Below, in pieces: positions 52,129 to 60,226 of a stretch of 64,000 nucleotides of DNA. The first letter of the stretch is position 1. The number at the start of each line of letters is the position of its first letter. The DNA comes from Candidatus Wallbacteria bacterium (GTDB lineage Bacteria; Muiribacteriota; UBA6191; JACPRK01): the NCBI GenBank assembly GCA_016213845.1, contig JACQZN010000016.1, positions 35,204-99,203 on the forward strand, written 5' to 3'. Below the pieces are notes generated by a model. It was not told where the DNA came from and did not search any database. It saw only the letters and a list, made by a program, of their open reading frames with translations. The position numbers were made by a program, and so were the translations under genes.

Positions 52129-52204
52129 GCGGGAATAGCTCAGCTGGTAGAGCGCCAGCTTCCCAAGCTGGATGTCGCGGGTTCGAATCCCGTTTCCCGC
52201 TCCA
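52129..52204 (+). tRNA. tRNA-Gly (anticodon CCC)
   Basis: Acceptor GCGGGAA pairs with TTCCCGC, the D arm reads TAGCTCAGCTGGTAGAGC, the anticodon stem CCAGC/GCTGG encloses TTCCCAA (anticodon CCC, reading GGG), and the T arm is CGGGTTCGAATCCCG. The 76 bases include the encoded CCA. Confidence 0.95.
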
Positions 52205-52243
52205 TTTTCTTGCCCGGGCATTCGAGCGAACCGGCGGCCGGCC

Positions 52244-53005
52244 ATGGACGTCATCCAGCCCACCCAGTACTCCACCGACGCTCCCCCGCCTTCCGAGTGG
52301 CGCGTCAAGCTGGAACGTGGCGCCAAGATCGCAGGCGCCGTCCTCGGGGTCGTGCTGCTGGGCATCCCGATCGTCCTGATCGGCTCGGCCTACTTCTTCT
52401 GGCCAGACATAGACCGACAGCTCCGGGCCACGGCTTCCTCTGCCGCCGTCATCGAGCCCCCGGTCCTCGAGGGCCGCGCGCTGACCATGCTCCAGCGCAA
52501 GTTCGCCGCCGTCGAGGCGACCTCGGAGGCCACCCCCTTCTTCACGCTCTCGCTGGCCGAGCTGAACAGCGCCATCGGCAACATGGTCAACCTGGGGCAG
52601 CTCCCTCAGGCGTTGCCGATCCTGCGGCTCGAGGCCGAGCGCCAGCAGCTCAAGCCTCGCGTGCTCTGGCGCGGCCCTCAGTTCGCCGGACTGATGGTCG
52701 CCTGCGGATTCTCCCAGAAGAGCCAGCTCTACGGCCCTGTGATCGACTATCTGCGACAGCTCGAGCACTTCCAGCTCGACATCTGGCTCACACCGCGCGC
52801 CGAGCAGGGCCGGTTCACCTGGGACGTGTCGAGCGCCCAGATGGACGGCGTCTGGATACCCGTCTCCTTCGTGCACTGGCTGCAGACCAAGGTGCTGCCC
52901 GCCGGCAACTGGCTCGTCATCGGTCCCGCCCATCGCCCGCTGGTCGAGTGCCGCATGACGGACCAGGGGCTCTACCTGAAGTGGGGACCGCAGGGGGGGA
53001 GGTAG
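52244..53005 (+). CDS. Single-pass membrane protein of unknown function
   Basis: 253 residues. After a short cytoplasmic N terminus (DVIQPTQYSTDAPPPSEWRV) there is one membrane helix (GAVLGVVLLGIPIVLIGSAY, about residues 30–50), followed by a roughly 200-residue domain on the far side. It contains TLSLAELNSAIGNMVNLGQL, PRVLWRGPQFAGLMVACGFS and a Trp-rich end (DGVWIPVSFVHWLQTKVLPA). I recognise no family and see no catalytic signature. The ATG lies 40 bases after tRNA-Gly, so the gene may be cotranscribed with it. A heptamer repeat begins inside its stop codon. Confidence 0.7.
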   Translation: MDVIQPTQYSTDAPPPSEWRVKLERGAKIAGAVLGVVLLGIPIVLIGSAYFFWPDIDRQLRATASSAAVIEPPVLEGRALTMLQRKFAAVEATSEATPFFTLSLAELNSAIGNMVNLGQLPQALPILRLEAERQQLKPRVLWRGPQFAGLMVACGFSQKSQLYGPVIDYLRQLEHFQLDIWLTPRAEQGRFTWDVSSAQMDGVWIPVSFVHWLQTKVLPAGNWLVIGPAHRPLVECRMTDQGLYLKWGPQGGR

Positions 53006-53043
53006 TAGTCAGTAGCCAGTAGTGAGTAGTGAGTAGTGAGTAG
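53004..53043 (+). repeat. Tandem heptamer repeat (AGTAGTN)
   Basis: Five consecutive 7-mers AGTAGTC, AGTAGCC and three AGTAGTG, then a partial unit. It begins at the second base of the upstream gene's TAG stop. Non-coding microsatellite-like tract; its length could vary by slippage. Confidence 0.8.
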
Positions 53044-53195
53044 GGGGAAGGGGATGCAACTTCGCGGGGGGGGACGGGCAGATCGCCAGGGACGAGGTGG
53101 CCTCGCGGGTCTTCAGGCTCGCAGCCATTGAGTGGTTCAGGCGCTCTGGTTGGGCCCCCGCGGCCTCCGGCCTACAGCCTGCACTCCGGACGCTG

Positions 53196-53201
53196 TATCC
53201 T
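53196..53201 (+). promoter_or_regulatory. −10 box of the DedA-family gene
   Basis: TATCCT (in CTGTATCCTGG) ends 11 bases before the ATG at 53213, the same spacing as at crcB. No ribosome-binding site lies between, which fits a leaderless mRNA. Confidence 0.4.
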
Positions 53202-53212
53202 GGCCGGACCGA

Positions 53213-53854
53213 ATGCACGACATCATCCCTCATCTGATTGGCTGGCTGCAGAACTTCTCGTATGTCGGGATCTTCTTCATCCTGCTGCTCTGCGGGCTGG
53301 GGGTACCGCTGCCGGAAGAGCCGGTGCTCATCGCCAGCGGCTATGTCGCTTACCAGAAGTTCACCGACCTCAACCTGACCATCCTGGTGGCGATGGTCGG
53401 CATCCTCCTGGGCGATCTCATCGCCTATCTGCTGGGGCGCCGCTACGGAAGCCACCCCGAGCTGCTCAGCTTCTCGCGCCGTTTCGTCACCTCGCGGCAG
53501 CTGGCCAAGGCGCGGCGGTTCCTGCACGATCACGGCAACCGCACCATCTTCATCGTGCGCTTCATGCCCGGGCTTCGGATGCCGACCTACTTCCTGGCAG
53601 GCTCGATGGGCGTGCGGATGTCGGTCTTCATCGGCTACGACTTCCTGGCTGCGCTCATCTCGGTGCCGGTTTCGATCGTCGCGGCCTGGTACTTCGGTCC
53701 TCAGATCGACCAGGCCTTGCGATTCACGGGCCGGTTCCACAAGGTCATCCTGGGCGCGATCGGGCTCTTCCTGGTCTACTGGGGCTACCGGGCCTTCCAG
53801 CACTTCCGCCGGCCCGCCGCCGGGCGCCGCTCAAAGCCTGCCCAGCCGCGCTAG
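53213..53854 (+). CDS. DedA/SNARE-associated family membrane protein
   Basis: 213 residues from ATG 53213 (MHDIIPHLIGWLQNFSYVGI); a GTG 81 bases upstream would add an unlikely Pro/Trp-rich leader. DedA motifs: VPLPEEPVLIASGYVAY (the E of 'PgE--l---G'), GILLGDLIAYLLGRRYG, FLHDHGNRTIFIVRFMPGLR and MPTYFLAGSMGV, containing the conserved 'G----F--RF-P--R' pattern. At least four membrane helices. DedA proteins are thought to flip or scramble phospholipids such as undecaprenyl phosphate and to use proton motive force. The last 24 bases overlap the end of the convergent rsmE gene. Confidence 0.92.
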   Translation: MHDIIPHLIGWLQNFSYVGIFFILLLCGLGVPLPEEPVLIASGYVAYQKFTDLNLTILVAMVGILLGDLIAYLLGRRYGSHPELLSFSRRFVTSRQLAKARRFLHDHGNRTIFIVRFMPGLRMPTYFLAGSMGVRMSVFIGYDFLAALISVPVSIVAAWYFGPQIDQALRFTGRFHKVILGAIGLFLVYWGYRAFQHFRRPAAGRRSKPAQPR

Positions 53855-54556
53855 CACCAGGGTTGCGGCCGCCAGCGCCGCGGTCTCCGCTCGCAGGATG
53901 TTGCCGTCGAAGCGGGCCCTCGCGGCCCCCTCGGAGTCGAGCCGCGCCAGCTCCTCGGCCGCCAGACCGCCCTCCGGCCCGATGACGAGGGCGACCGGTC
54001 CGGCCTCGCCCAGGTCTAGCTCTCTCAGCGCGGGCGCCGCCGGGTCGGGGTGGAGAGCCACGAGCCGGCCGCCTTCGCTTCTCGTCCGCTCGAGTGCCTG
54101 GTCCAGCGTCGCCGTCCCTCCCAGCTCCGGGAGCCGGTAGCGGCCGCACTGCTGGCAGGCGTTCTCGGCGATGGATAGCTCGCGTTGTTGCGCAGAGCGT
54201 CCGGGTACCTTGACGCAGTGGCGCGTCGCAAGCGGCTGGAAGGAGTCGACGCCCAGCTCCACGGCCTTCTGCAGCGCCCACTCCATCCGGTCGGACTTGA
54301 GCGACGCCAGGTAGAGCCGCACGGCACGCCCGGCAGGCGGGGGCACCGTCCGCTCGTCCACGATCGTCGCCTCCGAGGGCCCCCCCTTGCCGGCGCCGAG
54401 CCGCGCGCCCCAGACGGCCGTCGCATCTCGCGTGACCAGCACGAGCTCGTCGCCGGCCTCCAGGCGCAGCACGCGCCCCAGGTAGTGGCTCTGCGCGGGC
54501 AAGAACCGCACGGAGCCCTCCGAGCGTTGCTCTCGATCGACGAACAGGAAGCGCAC
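53831..54556 (-). CDS. rsmE: 16S rRNA (uracil-1498-N3)-methyltransferase
   Basis: 241 residues from GTG 54556 (MRFLFVDREQRSEGSVRF). The N-terminal PUA-like domain includes HYLGRVLRLEAGDEL, the usual 'H---VLR---G-----' RNA-binding strand. The C-terminal SPOUT methyltransferase has LYLASLKSDRMEWALQKAVE, LGVDSFQPLATRHC, VIGPEGGLAAEELA and NILRAETAALAA, the knot region that binds S-adenosylmethionine. It methylates U1498 of 16S rRNA in the assembled small subunit. Six bases separate it from the upstream rsfS stop, so it belongs to the rsfS–rsmE transcript. Its 3' end overlaps the convergent DedA gene by 24 bases. Confidence 0.95.
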   Translation of the reverse strand: MRFLFVDREQRSEGSVRFLPAQSHYLGRVLRLEAGDELVLVTRDATAVWGARLGAGKGGPSEATIVDERTVPPPAGRAVRLYLASLKSDRMEWALQKAVELGVDSFQPLATRHCVKVPGRSAQQRELSIAENACQQCGRYRLPELGGTATLDQALERTRSEGGRLVALHPDPAAPALRELDLGEAGPVALVIGPEGGLAAEELARLDSEGAARARFDGNILRAETAALAAATLVLARLGRL

Positions 54557-54562
54557 TGCGTC

Positions 54563-55249
54563 TCAGGCCCGGGCCGCGCCGCGCCGGCGCTTCAGGGCGC
54601 TGGTCGCCCCTGAGCCGGCCCGCGGGTGAGTGCGCATCAGCCGGTCCATCTGCGATTCGACGGATGAAACGGCTCCCTTCGACTTCGGGCCTTCGCCCCA
54701 GATCTCCTCGAGCTTGTAGAAGGCGCGCGTCTCCTCCAGGAAGATGTGCAGCACCACGTCGCCGTAGTCGAGGATTTTCCATGACGGATTCGCGTCGCCC
54801 TCGAGCCGTCCCAGCGGCCAGCCCTTTCCCTTGCATTTGAGGTAGACCTCGTCGGCCAGCGCCGAGGTGTGCGTGCTCGAGCCGCCTGTGCAGACCAAGA
54901 AGTAGTCGGCCAGGATCGTCTTCTCGACCACGTGGTAGACCTCCACGTCGAGCGCCTTCATGTTGTCGAGGACTTCGAGGATGAAACGGACCTTTTCAGG
55001 ATACTCGCCCGGCGCCGCCGGTTCGGCCAGCGCCGCAGCCCCGACGACGTCGTCGATCTCGGAGTTGTAGACGACGGCCCTGGCCGGCTGCGGGCGAGCC
55101 TTCGGCTTCGGCTTCGTCACGAGCTTCGCCGCCGGCTTCGCGCCCGGGGCCTTGCCGCTCTTACGGGCCGGCGGCTTCGGCGCAGCGCGCTTGCGCGCAG
55201 GCTTCGCGGTCGACTTGGGCTTGGCAGGTCTCTTCGACTTCATCGGCAT
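54563..55249 (-). CDS. rsfS: Ribosomal silencing factor RsfS with long Lys/Pro/Ala-rich N-terminal extension
   Basis: 228 residues, about twice the usual length. The RsfS/Iojap core lies at about residues 85–195: FILEVLDNMKALDVEVYHVV, TILADYFLVCTGGSSTHTSA, LEGDANPSWKILDYGDVVLH, IFLEETRAFYKLEEIWG. It binds ribosomal protein uL14 and blocks subunit joining in slow growth. The first 60 residues are a basic repeat-like stretch (KPKSTAKPARKRAAPKPPAR) resembling histone-H1-like tails, followed by an acidic linker; such tails are not needed for the known function and may bind RNA. The C-terminal 30 residues are again basic. Start MPMKSK at 55249, with MKSK two codons later as an alternative. Confidence 0.92.
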   Translation of the reverse strand: MPMKSKRPAKPKSTAKPARKRAAPKPPARKSGKAPGAKPAAKLVTKPKPKARPQPARAVVYNSEIDDVVGAAALAEPAAPGEYPEKVRFILEVLDNMKALDVEVYHVVEKTILADYFLVCTGGSSTHTSALADEVYLKCKGKGWPLGRLEGDANPSWKILDYGDVVLHIFLEETRAFYKLEEIWGEGPKSKGAVSSVESQMDRLMRTHPRAGSGATSALKRRRGAARA

Positions 55250-55283
55250 TCGGGTTCCTCCAGGTCTGGTTACAGCCGCGTCT

Positions 55284-55838
55284 TCAATCCTCCGGCAGTT
55301 CGCCGGCCCCCTTGTCGAGCTCGTCCAGCGTCGCGCGGACGACCTCCCAAGAAAATCCCCTGGCCGCCAGCCGCGCCGCCAGCCGCTGTGGCGCCAGCGC
55401 GGGCGAGCGGCGCATCATCTCTTTGGCCAGCGCCAGAGCCTCATCCCGTTCGGTGTCGCGATCGCGCCCCTCGGCCAGCACCGCAGCAATCACGTCGCGA
55501 GGCACTCCCTGCGACGCGAGCTCCCGCTCCAGCCATGCGCGCCCGTGCCCCTTGCGCGCGCGAGCGCTCGCCAGGAAGCGCTCCGCGAAGCGCCGGTCGT
55601 CCAGATAGCTGCTCTCCGTCAGGTACTCCACCGCGTCAGCCGCGGCCTCCGAGGCGTAACCGTCGGCCAGCAACCGCTGGAGCATCCCGCGCCGCGTGAA
55701 ATCGCGCCGCCCCAGGAGCTCCAACCCGTGCTCTCGCCCGCCCGTCTGGAGCGGCGCCGCGGTGTCGTCACCGCCGCCGGGACGAAGCGAGCGCCCCCGG
55801 CGCCCGATCCTCGTCCCGGCCGCGGATGAACGGATCAT
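55284..55838 (-). CDS. recX: Regulatory protein RecX
   Basis: 184 residues from ATG 55838 (MIRSSAAGTR), 13 bases after the recA stop; an upstream in-frame start would overlap recA. RecX three-helix modules are seen in LELLGRRDFTRRGMLQRLLA ('L--Rd-S--El---L'), SYLDDRRFAERFLASARARK ('--yidD-rfA--fi--r') and GHGRAWLERELASQGVPRDV, with a final repeat QRLAARLAARGFSWEVVRAT. It binds RecA filaments and limits their activity, and its position after recA is the standard arrangement. The first 45 residues are a basic, Gly/Arg-rich tail of no evident function. Confidence 0.93.
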   Translation of the reverse strand: MIRSSAAGTRIGRRGRSLRPGGGDDTAAPLQTGGREHGLELLGRRDFTRRGMLQRLLADGYASEAAADAVEYLTESSYLDDRRFAERFLASARARKGHGRAWLERELASQGVPRDVIAAVLAEGRDRDTERDEALALAKEMMRRSPALAPQRLAARLAARGFSWEVVRATLDELDKGAGELPED

Positions 55839-55851
55839 CGGCTGCTCCGTC

Positions 55852-56970
55852 TCAGTGCAGCTCGGCCTTCTTCTCCTCACCGTTTTCGGCGTCGGCGCCG
55901 TTGGCGGCGGGGCGCTTGGCGGCCTTCTCGAGCACCTTCGCCTCGATCTCGCGCGCCAGGTCCTTGTTCTCGCGCAAGAGCGCCTTGGCGTTCTCGCGGC
56001 CCTGGCCCAGCTTCGTGTCGCCGTAGGTCAGCCACGATCCGGACTTGTCGACTACCTTGTACGTCACGCCCTCGTCGATGATGCCGCCCTCGCGACTGAT
56101 GCCCTCGCCGTACATGATGTCGAATTCGGTCTGGCGGAAGGGCGGCGCCACCTTGTTCTTCGCCACCTTCACGCGGACCCGGTTGCCGGTGATCTCCGTG
56201 CCGGTCTCGATGTTGCCAGTGCGCCGGATCTCCAGTCGGCAGGTGGCGTAAAACTTGAGCGCCTTGCCGCCGGTGGTGGTCTCCGGGTTGCCGAACATCA
56301 CGCCGATCATCATGCGGATCTGGTTGATGAAGATGAGCGCCGTGCGCGACTTCGAGAGCGAACCGGTCAGCTTCCGCATCGCCTGTGACATCAACCGAGC
56401 CTGCAGGCCGACGTGGCTGTCGCCCATCTCGCCCTCGATCTCCGCGCGCGGCACCAGCGCTGCCACCGAGTCGACGATGATGATGTCGACGGCGTTGCTC
56501 CGCACCAGCGTGTCGACGATCTCCAGCGCCTCTTCACCCGTCGACGGCTGGCTCACCAGGAGCTCGTCGATGTTGACGCCGAGCGCACGCGCGTAGACCG
56601 GGTCGAGCGCGTGCTCCACGTCGATGAACGCCGCGTTGCCGCCCAGCCGCTGCGCCTCGGCTACCACGTGCAGCGCCAGAGTCGTCTTGCCCGAGGACTC
56701 CGGGCCGTAGATCTCGGTGATGCGCCCGCGAGGGATGCCGCCGATGCCCAGCGCGATGTCCAGCCCCAGCGCCCCGGTCGGGATCGACTGCACCGACATG
56801 TCGGCGTAGGCCTTCCCCAGCCGCATGATGCTGCCCTTGCCGAACTGCTTGACGATCTGCGTCAGCGCGGCTTCCAGCACCTGGCTCTTCTGCTTGCGGT
56901 TCTCGTCGGCCGGCTGCGCCACCGGCGTCTTCTCGGATGCCCGGTCCTTCTTGCTCAGTTCTGTTGCCAC
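55852..56970 (-). CDS. recA: Recombinase RecA
   Basis: 372 residues from GTG 56970, with GGAGGC ten bases upstream. All RecA features are intact: [15 protein letters not shown], Walker [25 protein letters not shown] (catalytic Glu region), Walker [18 protein letters not shown]1/L2 loops ([40 protein letters not shown]), and [17 protein letters not shown]. The N-terminal 30 residues and the acidic C-terminal tail ([16 protein letters not shown]) are variable. It forms ATP-dependent filaments on single-stranded DNA for recombination and induces the SOS response. recX follows. The 306-bp upstream region contains candidate operators described separately. Confidence 0.98.
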   Translation of the reverse strand: MATELSKKDRASEKTPVAQPADENRKQKSQVLEAALTQIVKQFGKGSIMRLGKAYADMSVQSIPTGALGLDIALGIGGIPRGRITEIYGPESSGKTTLALHVVAEAQRLGGNAAFIDVEHALDPVYARALGVNIDELLVSQPSTGEEALEIVDTLVRSNAVDIIIVDSVAALVPRAEIEGEMGDSHVGLQARLMSQAMRKLTGSLSKSRTALIFINQIRMMIGVMFGNPETTTGGKALKFYATCRLEIRRTGNIETGTEITGNRVRVKVAKNKVAPPFRQTEFDIMYGEGISREGGIIDEGVTYKVVDKSGSWLTYGDTKLGQGRENAKALLRENKDLAREIEAKVLEKAAKRPAANGADAENGEEKKAELH

Positions 56971-57276
56971 GACAGTGCCTCCTGTTCCTCGTTGCCCTCC
57001 GAGGTGTTGCCGGACCGCCAGCGATGTCTTTTGCAGACGGCCCCCGGCGAGGCACGGACGGCCCCGCCGGATCGGTCCCCGGGACCGACGGCCCGGGATG
57101 CTACCCGGCGAGGACCCTCACGTCTGCTTAAATCGGATAAAATCTGCTCAAATCCGGTTGGATCTGGCCGCAAAGCATACCAGCCGCCGGCCTCTGGCGC
57201 AAGATGGGAACCTCGGTTACGATGGTCTGGAGGGCACCTGGAGAGAAGCCCCTGAGGGGGGCGAGGGAGGGACGTC
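56971..57276. promoter_or_regulatory. Divergent control region of recA and a TPR gene, with 20-bp-phased direct repeats
   Basis: TCTGCTTAAATCGG (57123–57136) and TCTGCTCAAATCCGG (57143–57157) are direct repeats whose starts are exactly 20 bases, about two helical turns, apart. A TAAAAT (57138–57143) lies between and could be a plus-strand −10. Nearer recA is a perfect 17-bp palindrome TCGGTCCCCGGGACCGA (57072–57088). Either may be a damage-response operator; I see no classical GAAC–GTTC or CTG–CAG LexA box. GGGAGG precedes the TPR gene's start. Confidence 0.45.
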
Positions 57277-60225
57277 ATGGGCTATCCACTTTCGAAGGGC
57301 CGGCGCGTCTGGCACCTGGCCGTGCTGGCTGTCGTGCTGCTGGCGGCCGCGGCCGCCGTCTGGCGAACACCGGAGCTCAGAGAGTTCGTCCTCGCGACGC
57401 TGGGAGTGCCCGCGGCTTACCGGCCTGTGGAGCCGTATCGCGGCGACTCCGCGGGGCCCTGGCTCGGAACTCCCTGCTATCCGGCGCCGCTGGCGCCTGC
57501 CGTCGCTCCCGACGCCTGGGCTGTTCTCCCCGCCCGCTTTCCGAAAGGCACCGGCTGCGACGGCTACGCCTGGCGTGTCTTCACGGACACGCTGGCCCTC
57601 GGGCTCACCACGCTCGCACGAAAGCCGTGCCTCGACCCAGTGGTCATCGAGGACACGCTTCCGGTCAAGGAACACCTGCCCACGGACGGCCTGCTGCCGA
57701 CCGACAAGGCGCTCGCCGGCTGGGCCAAGATCCTCGGAGCCGCCCACTGGATCGTCCCCGTTGTTCGGCTGGAGCCGGGCAAGGGGGCTACGCTCACCCT
57801 GCACCGGATCGATTTGCCGGCTGCGGGCCGCCCGGGCGCTCGCCAGGAACTGGCCGCCGCAACGCTCTCCCCGGCCGACCCGGTCGCGACCGCCGTGGCG
57901 CTCGCCGCCGCCGCGCGCGAGGCGCTGACGAAGCTGGGCGCGACGGCGCCGGCCAGCACCCCGGGCGTCTACTCGCTGCTTCCCCCGGCCCCCGAGGAGC
58001 TGCTCGAGCGGCTGCAAACCAGGGCGAGCGCACTCGTTGCGAACCCGCCTGGCACGGGCGTGCTCTCCGACCTGGCGCTCGACTGCTCGGTCCTGGGCTA
58101 CTACCTCTCGCAGGGCCAGTCGGTCGCCGGCCTTCGCATGCTGATCCGCGGTGCGGCGCTGGCCGCCCTGGCAACAGGGGCCGCCCCCGCGCAACGCGAG
58201 TGCCGCCTGACGCTGGCCACGGCGCTGCTCTTTGCGCGCCACACGGCCCTCGCGATCCGCGTGCTGGAAGGCCTTTCGGCGTCCGACGTCGACGCCGGGG
58301 CGATCGCGTCGGCCTGCCGCACCGACCCGGACGCCCTGCTGGCCTTGCCGGATCACGCGCTGCTCTACCGAGTGGCGATGGAGCGGGCCAGCATCCTTGG
58401 CGACCTCGGAGACCGCATGCAGTCGCTGGCTGGCGGCAAGCTGCCGATGGCTTACCTGCTGGCAGGCGCCGGCAAGGAGTTCGATGTCGGCACGGCCCGC
58501 ACGTACTGCTCTCTGTGGGCCACGGTCGGCGACGAGCTTGCCCGCTCGTCAAAGGACCCGTTCGCTGCGTTGAGGACATTCACCTCGGGCGCGTTCGAGG
58601 ACCCCGAGGCGCGCGCCGGCAAGCGCGGCCAGGAGCTGCTGAAGTCGCGCGGCAAGCTCCGCATGCAGACGACCTACTCGCCGATCGAGCCCGGCCTGCG
58701 CCCCCTGGACGACTACCGGGTCCGCTCCGACCTGATCGCCATCCCGGCGCTGGAGTACTGGCACGTCTGTCGCTTCAAGTGGGGCGTCTACGATGTCGCC
58801 CAGAAGCTCCTCGACACCGTCCGGCGCGCTCTCCCGTGGTCTGCGGCCGGCGAGATCGCCGTGGCCGACAACGCCCACGGCAACAATAGCCATGACGCCG
58901 AGACCTGGGCCGAGGACTTCGTGCGGCGCTCGCCAGCGAACCCGTTCGCCGTCTACGAGCACTATGTGCGGAAGCTGGTCCACAAGCGCTTCGCCAGTCC
59001 CGCGGAGGCTGTCGGGTGGGAGTACGATCTGGCCTCCGCCAGCAGCGTCGCCGCGCGCTACTGGTTCGACGCCTACCTCGACCGCGGCTCCGACCCGGCC
59101 GCTGCGGTCGACGCCCTGAGGTTCGAGCTGGCAGTGGACCCGTGGGCGGTCGATCTCTGGCCCCAGCTCTTCCGGGGGCTCTACGTGAGCGCGCCCGCCG
59201 ACGAGGTGCGCCGCGAGCTGATCCAGGTGAAGCGCGAGCTGCCGCACTCCAAGTACATCCTCAACGTCGAGGCCGACCTGCACTGCCGCAGCGGCAACCC
59301 GGTCGCCGCCACGCAGGTCTATCGCGAGATGGCGACGCGCTTCCCCGACGACCAGGGCCCCCAAGACGAGCAGGTGCGGCTCCTGCTGCGCGGCCACCAC
59401 ATGGGCAAGGCGGCCGCGCTCGCGACCCAAATCGCCGATCGCTGGCAGACCTTGAGCAGCTGCGACGACCTCAACGACACCGCCGAGCGGCTGCTCACCT
59501 TCGGCCGGCCCGCCGAGGCGCGACGGCTGGCCGAACGTGCCGCTGCGATCGACAACTGGAAGGCCAGCTCGATCCTGGTTTCGGCCCGCTTGAACATCCA
59601 CGAGGGCCGCATCCAGGAGGGGCTGGCCGAATACGCGCGCGAGGCCGAGCGTTACGGCGAGGACCGGGGCAATCATTTCCAGCCTGTCCGTTCGCTGATC
59701 GAGGCCGGGCGCGAACAGGAGGCGCTGGCGCGAGTCGAGACGATTCCCCCCGAGGTCCGGAAGACGCCCTGGTCGAAGCTCGACATCGGTCGGACGCTCC
59801 TGATGATGAAGGACAAGTCGAAGGGGCTGGCACTGCTGCGCGAGCTCTCCACCTCCAGCCCCGACACGCTGGAGGAGCGCGACCGGATGATGCTGGCCGA
59901 CCCGGCGACGGCCGATCACCCGCGCACCACGCGCAACGCCGCGGCGGTCCGCCACTGGCTTACTCGCGGGACACCCGCCGCCGCGCACCAGATGCTCGAC
60001 CGGCTTGGTGAGAACCCTTTTCCGGAGGTGCTCGAAGTGTTGATCGAGTGCATCCGGGTTCCCGCGGTGGGCGCCCGGTGCGCGGGGATGGCGGGGCTGG
60101 CCGCCTGGATCGACCTGGAGTTGCCGAGCGCGCCCGGGCCCGCGGACCTGGAGCGCGCCCACGCGACGCTCTCGGCCTGGTGGGCGGGCGCCAAGGCCGG
60201 CTACATGACTTCTCGGATGCGTTGA
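57277..60225 (+). CDS. Large single-pass membrane protein with TPR-like C-terminal half, unknown function
   Basis: 982 residues from ATG 57277, with GGGAGG upstream. One N-terminal membrane helix (VWHLAVLAVVLLAAAAAVW, residues about 11–29). The next 190 or so residues form an alpha/beta domain (VVIEDTLPVKEHLPTDGLLP, ILGAAHWIVPVVRLEPGKGA) resembling substrate-free periplasmic 'guanylate-like' or FlgO-type domains only loosely. From about residue 520 the protein is helical, with paired helices of TPR type (ANPFAVYEHYVRKLVHKRFA; GNPVAATQVYREMATRFPDD; ASSILVSARLNIHEGRIQEG). Several cysteine residues in the N-terminal part may form disulphides. No enzyme motif. It is divergent from recA. Probably an extracytoplasmic scaffold. 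Confidence 0.8.
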   Translation: MGYPLSKGRRVWHLAVLAVVLLAAAAAVWRTPELREFVLATLGVPAAYRPVEPYRGDSAGPWLGTPCYPAPLAPAVAPDAWAVLPARFPKGTGCDGYAWRVFTDTLALGLTTLARKPCLDPVVIEDTLPVKEHLPTDGLLPTDKALAGWAKILGAAHWIVPVVRLEPGKGATLTLHRIDLPAAGRPGARQELAAATLSPADPVATAVALAAAAREALTKLGATAPASTPGVYSLLPPAPEELLERLQTRASALVANPPGTGVLSDLALDCSVLGYYLSQGQSVAGLRMLIRGAALAALATGAAPAQRECRLTLATALLFARHTALAIRVLEGLSASDVDAGAIASACRTDPDALLALPDHALLYRVAMERASILGDLGDRMQSLAGGKLPMAYLLAGAGKEFDVGTARTYCSLWATVGDELARSSKDPFAALRTFTSGAFEDPEARAGKRGQELLKSRGKLRMQTTYSPIEPGLRPLDDYRVRSDLIAIPALEYWHVCRFKWGVYDVAQKLLDTVRRALPWSAAGEIAVADNAHGNNSHDAETWAEDFVRRSPANPFAVYEHYVRKLVHKRFASPAEAVGWEYDLASASSVAARYWFDAYLDRGSDPAAAVDALRFELAVDPWAVDLWPQLFRGLYVSAPADEVRRELIQVKRELPHSKYILNVEADLHCRSGNPVAATQVYREMATRFPDDQGPQDEQVRLLLRGHHMGKAAALATQIADRWQTLSSCDDLNDTAERLLTFGRPAEARRLAERAAAIDNWKASSILVSARLNIHEGRIQEGLAEYAREAERYGEDRGNHFQPVRSLIEAGREQEALARVETIPPEVRKTPWSKLDIGRTLLMMKDKSKGLALLRELSTSSPDTLEERDRMMLADPATADHPRTTRNAAAVRHWLTRGTPAAAHQMLDRLGENPFPEVLEVLIECIRVPAVGARCAGMAGLAAWIDLELPSAPGPADLERAHATLSAWWAGAKAGYMTSRMR

Positions 60226-60226
60226 G

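Noticed and set aside
53009..53803. Minus-strand frame opposite the DedA gene
   Set aside because: Charged, low-complexity product overlapping a clear DedA gene; treated as a shadow.
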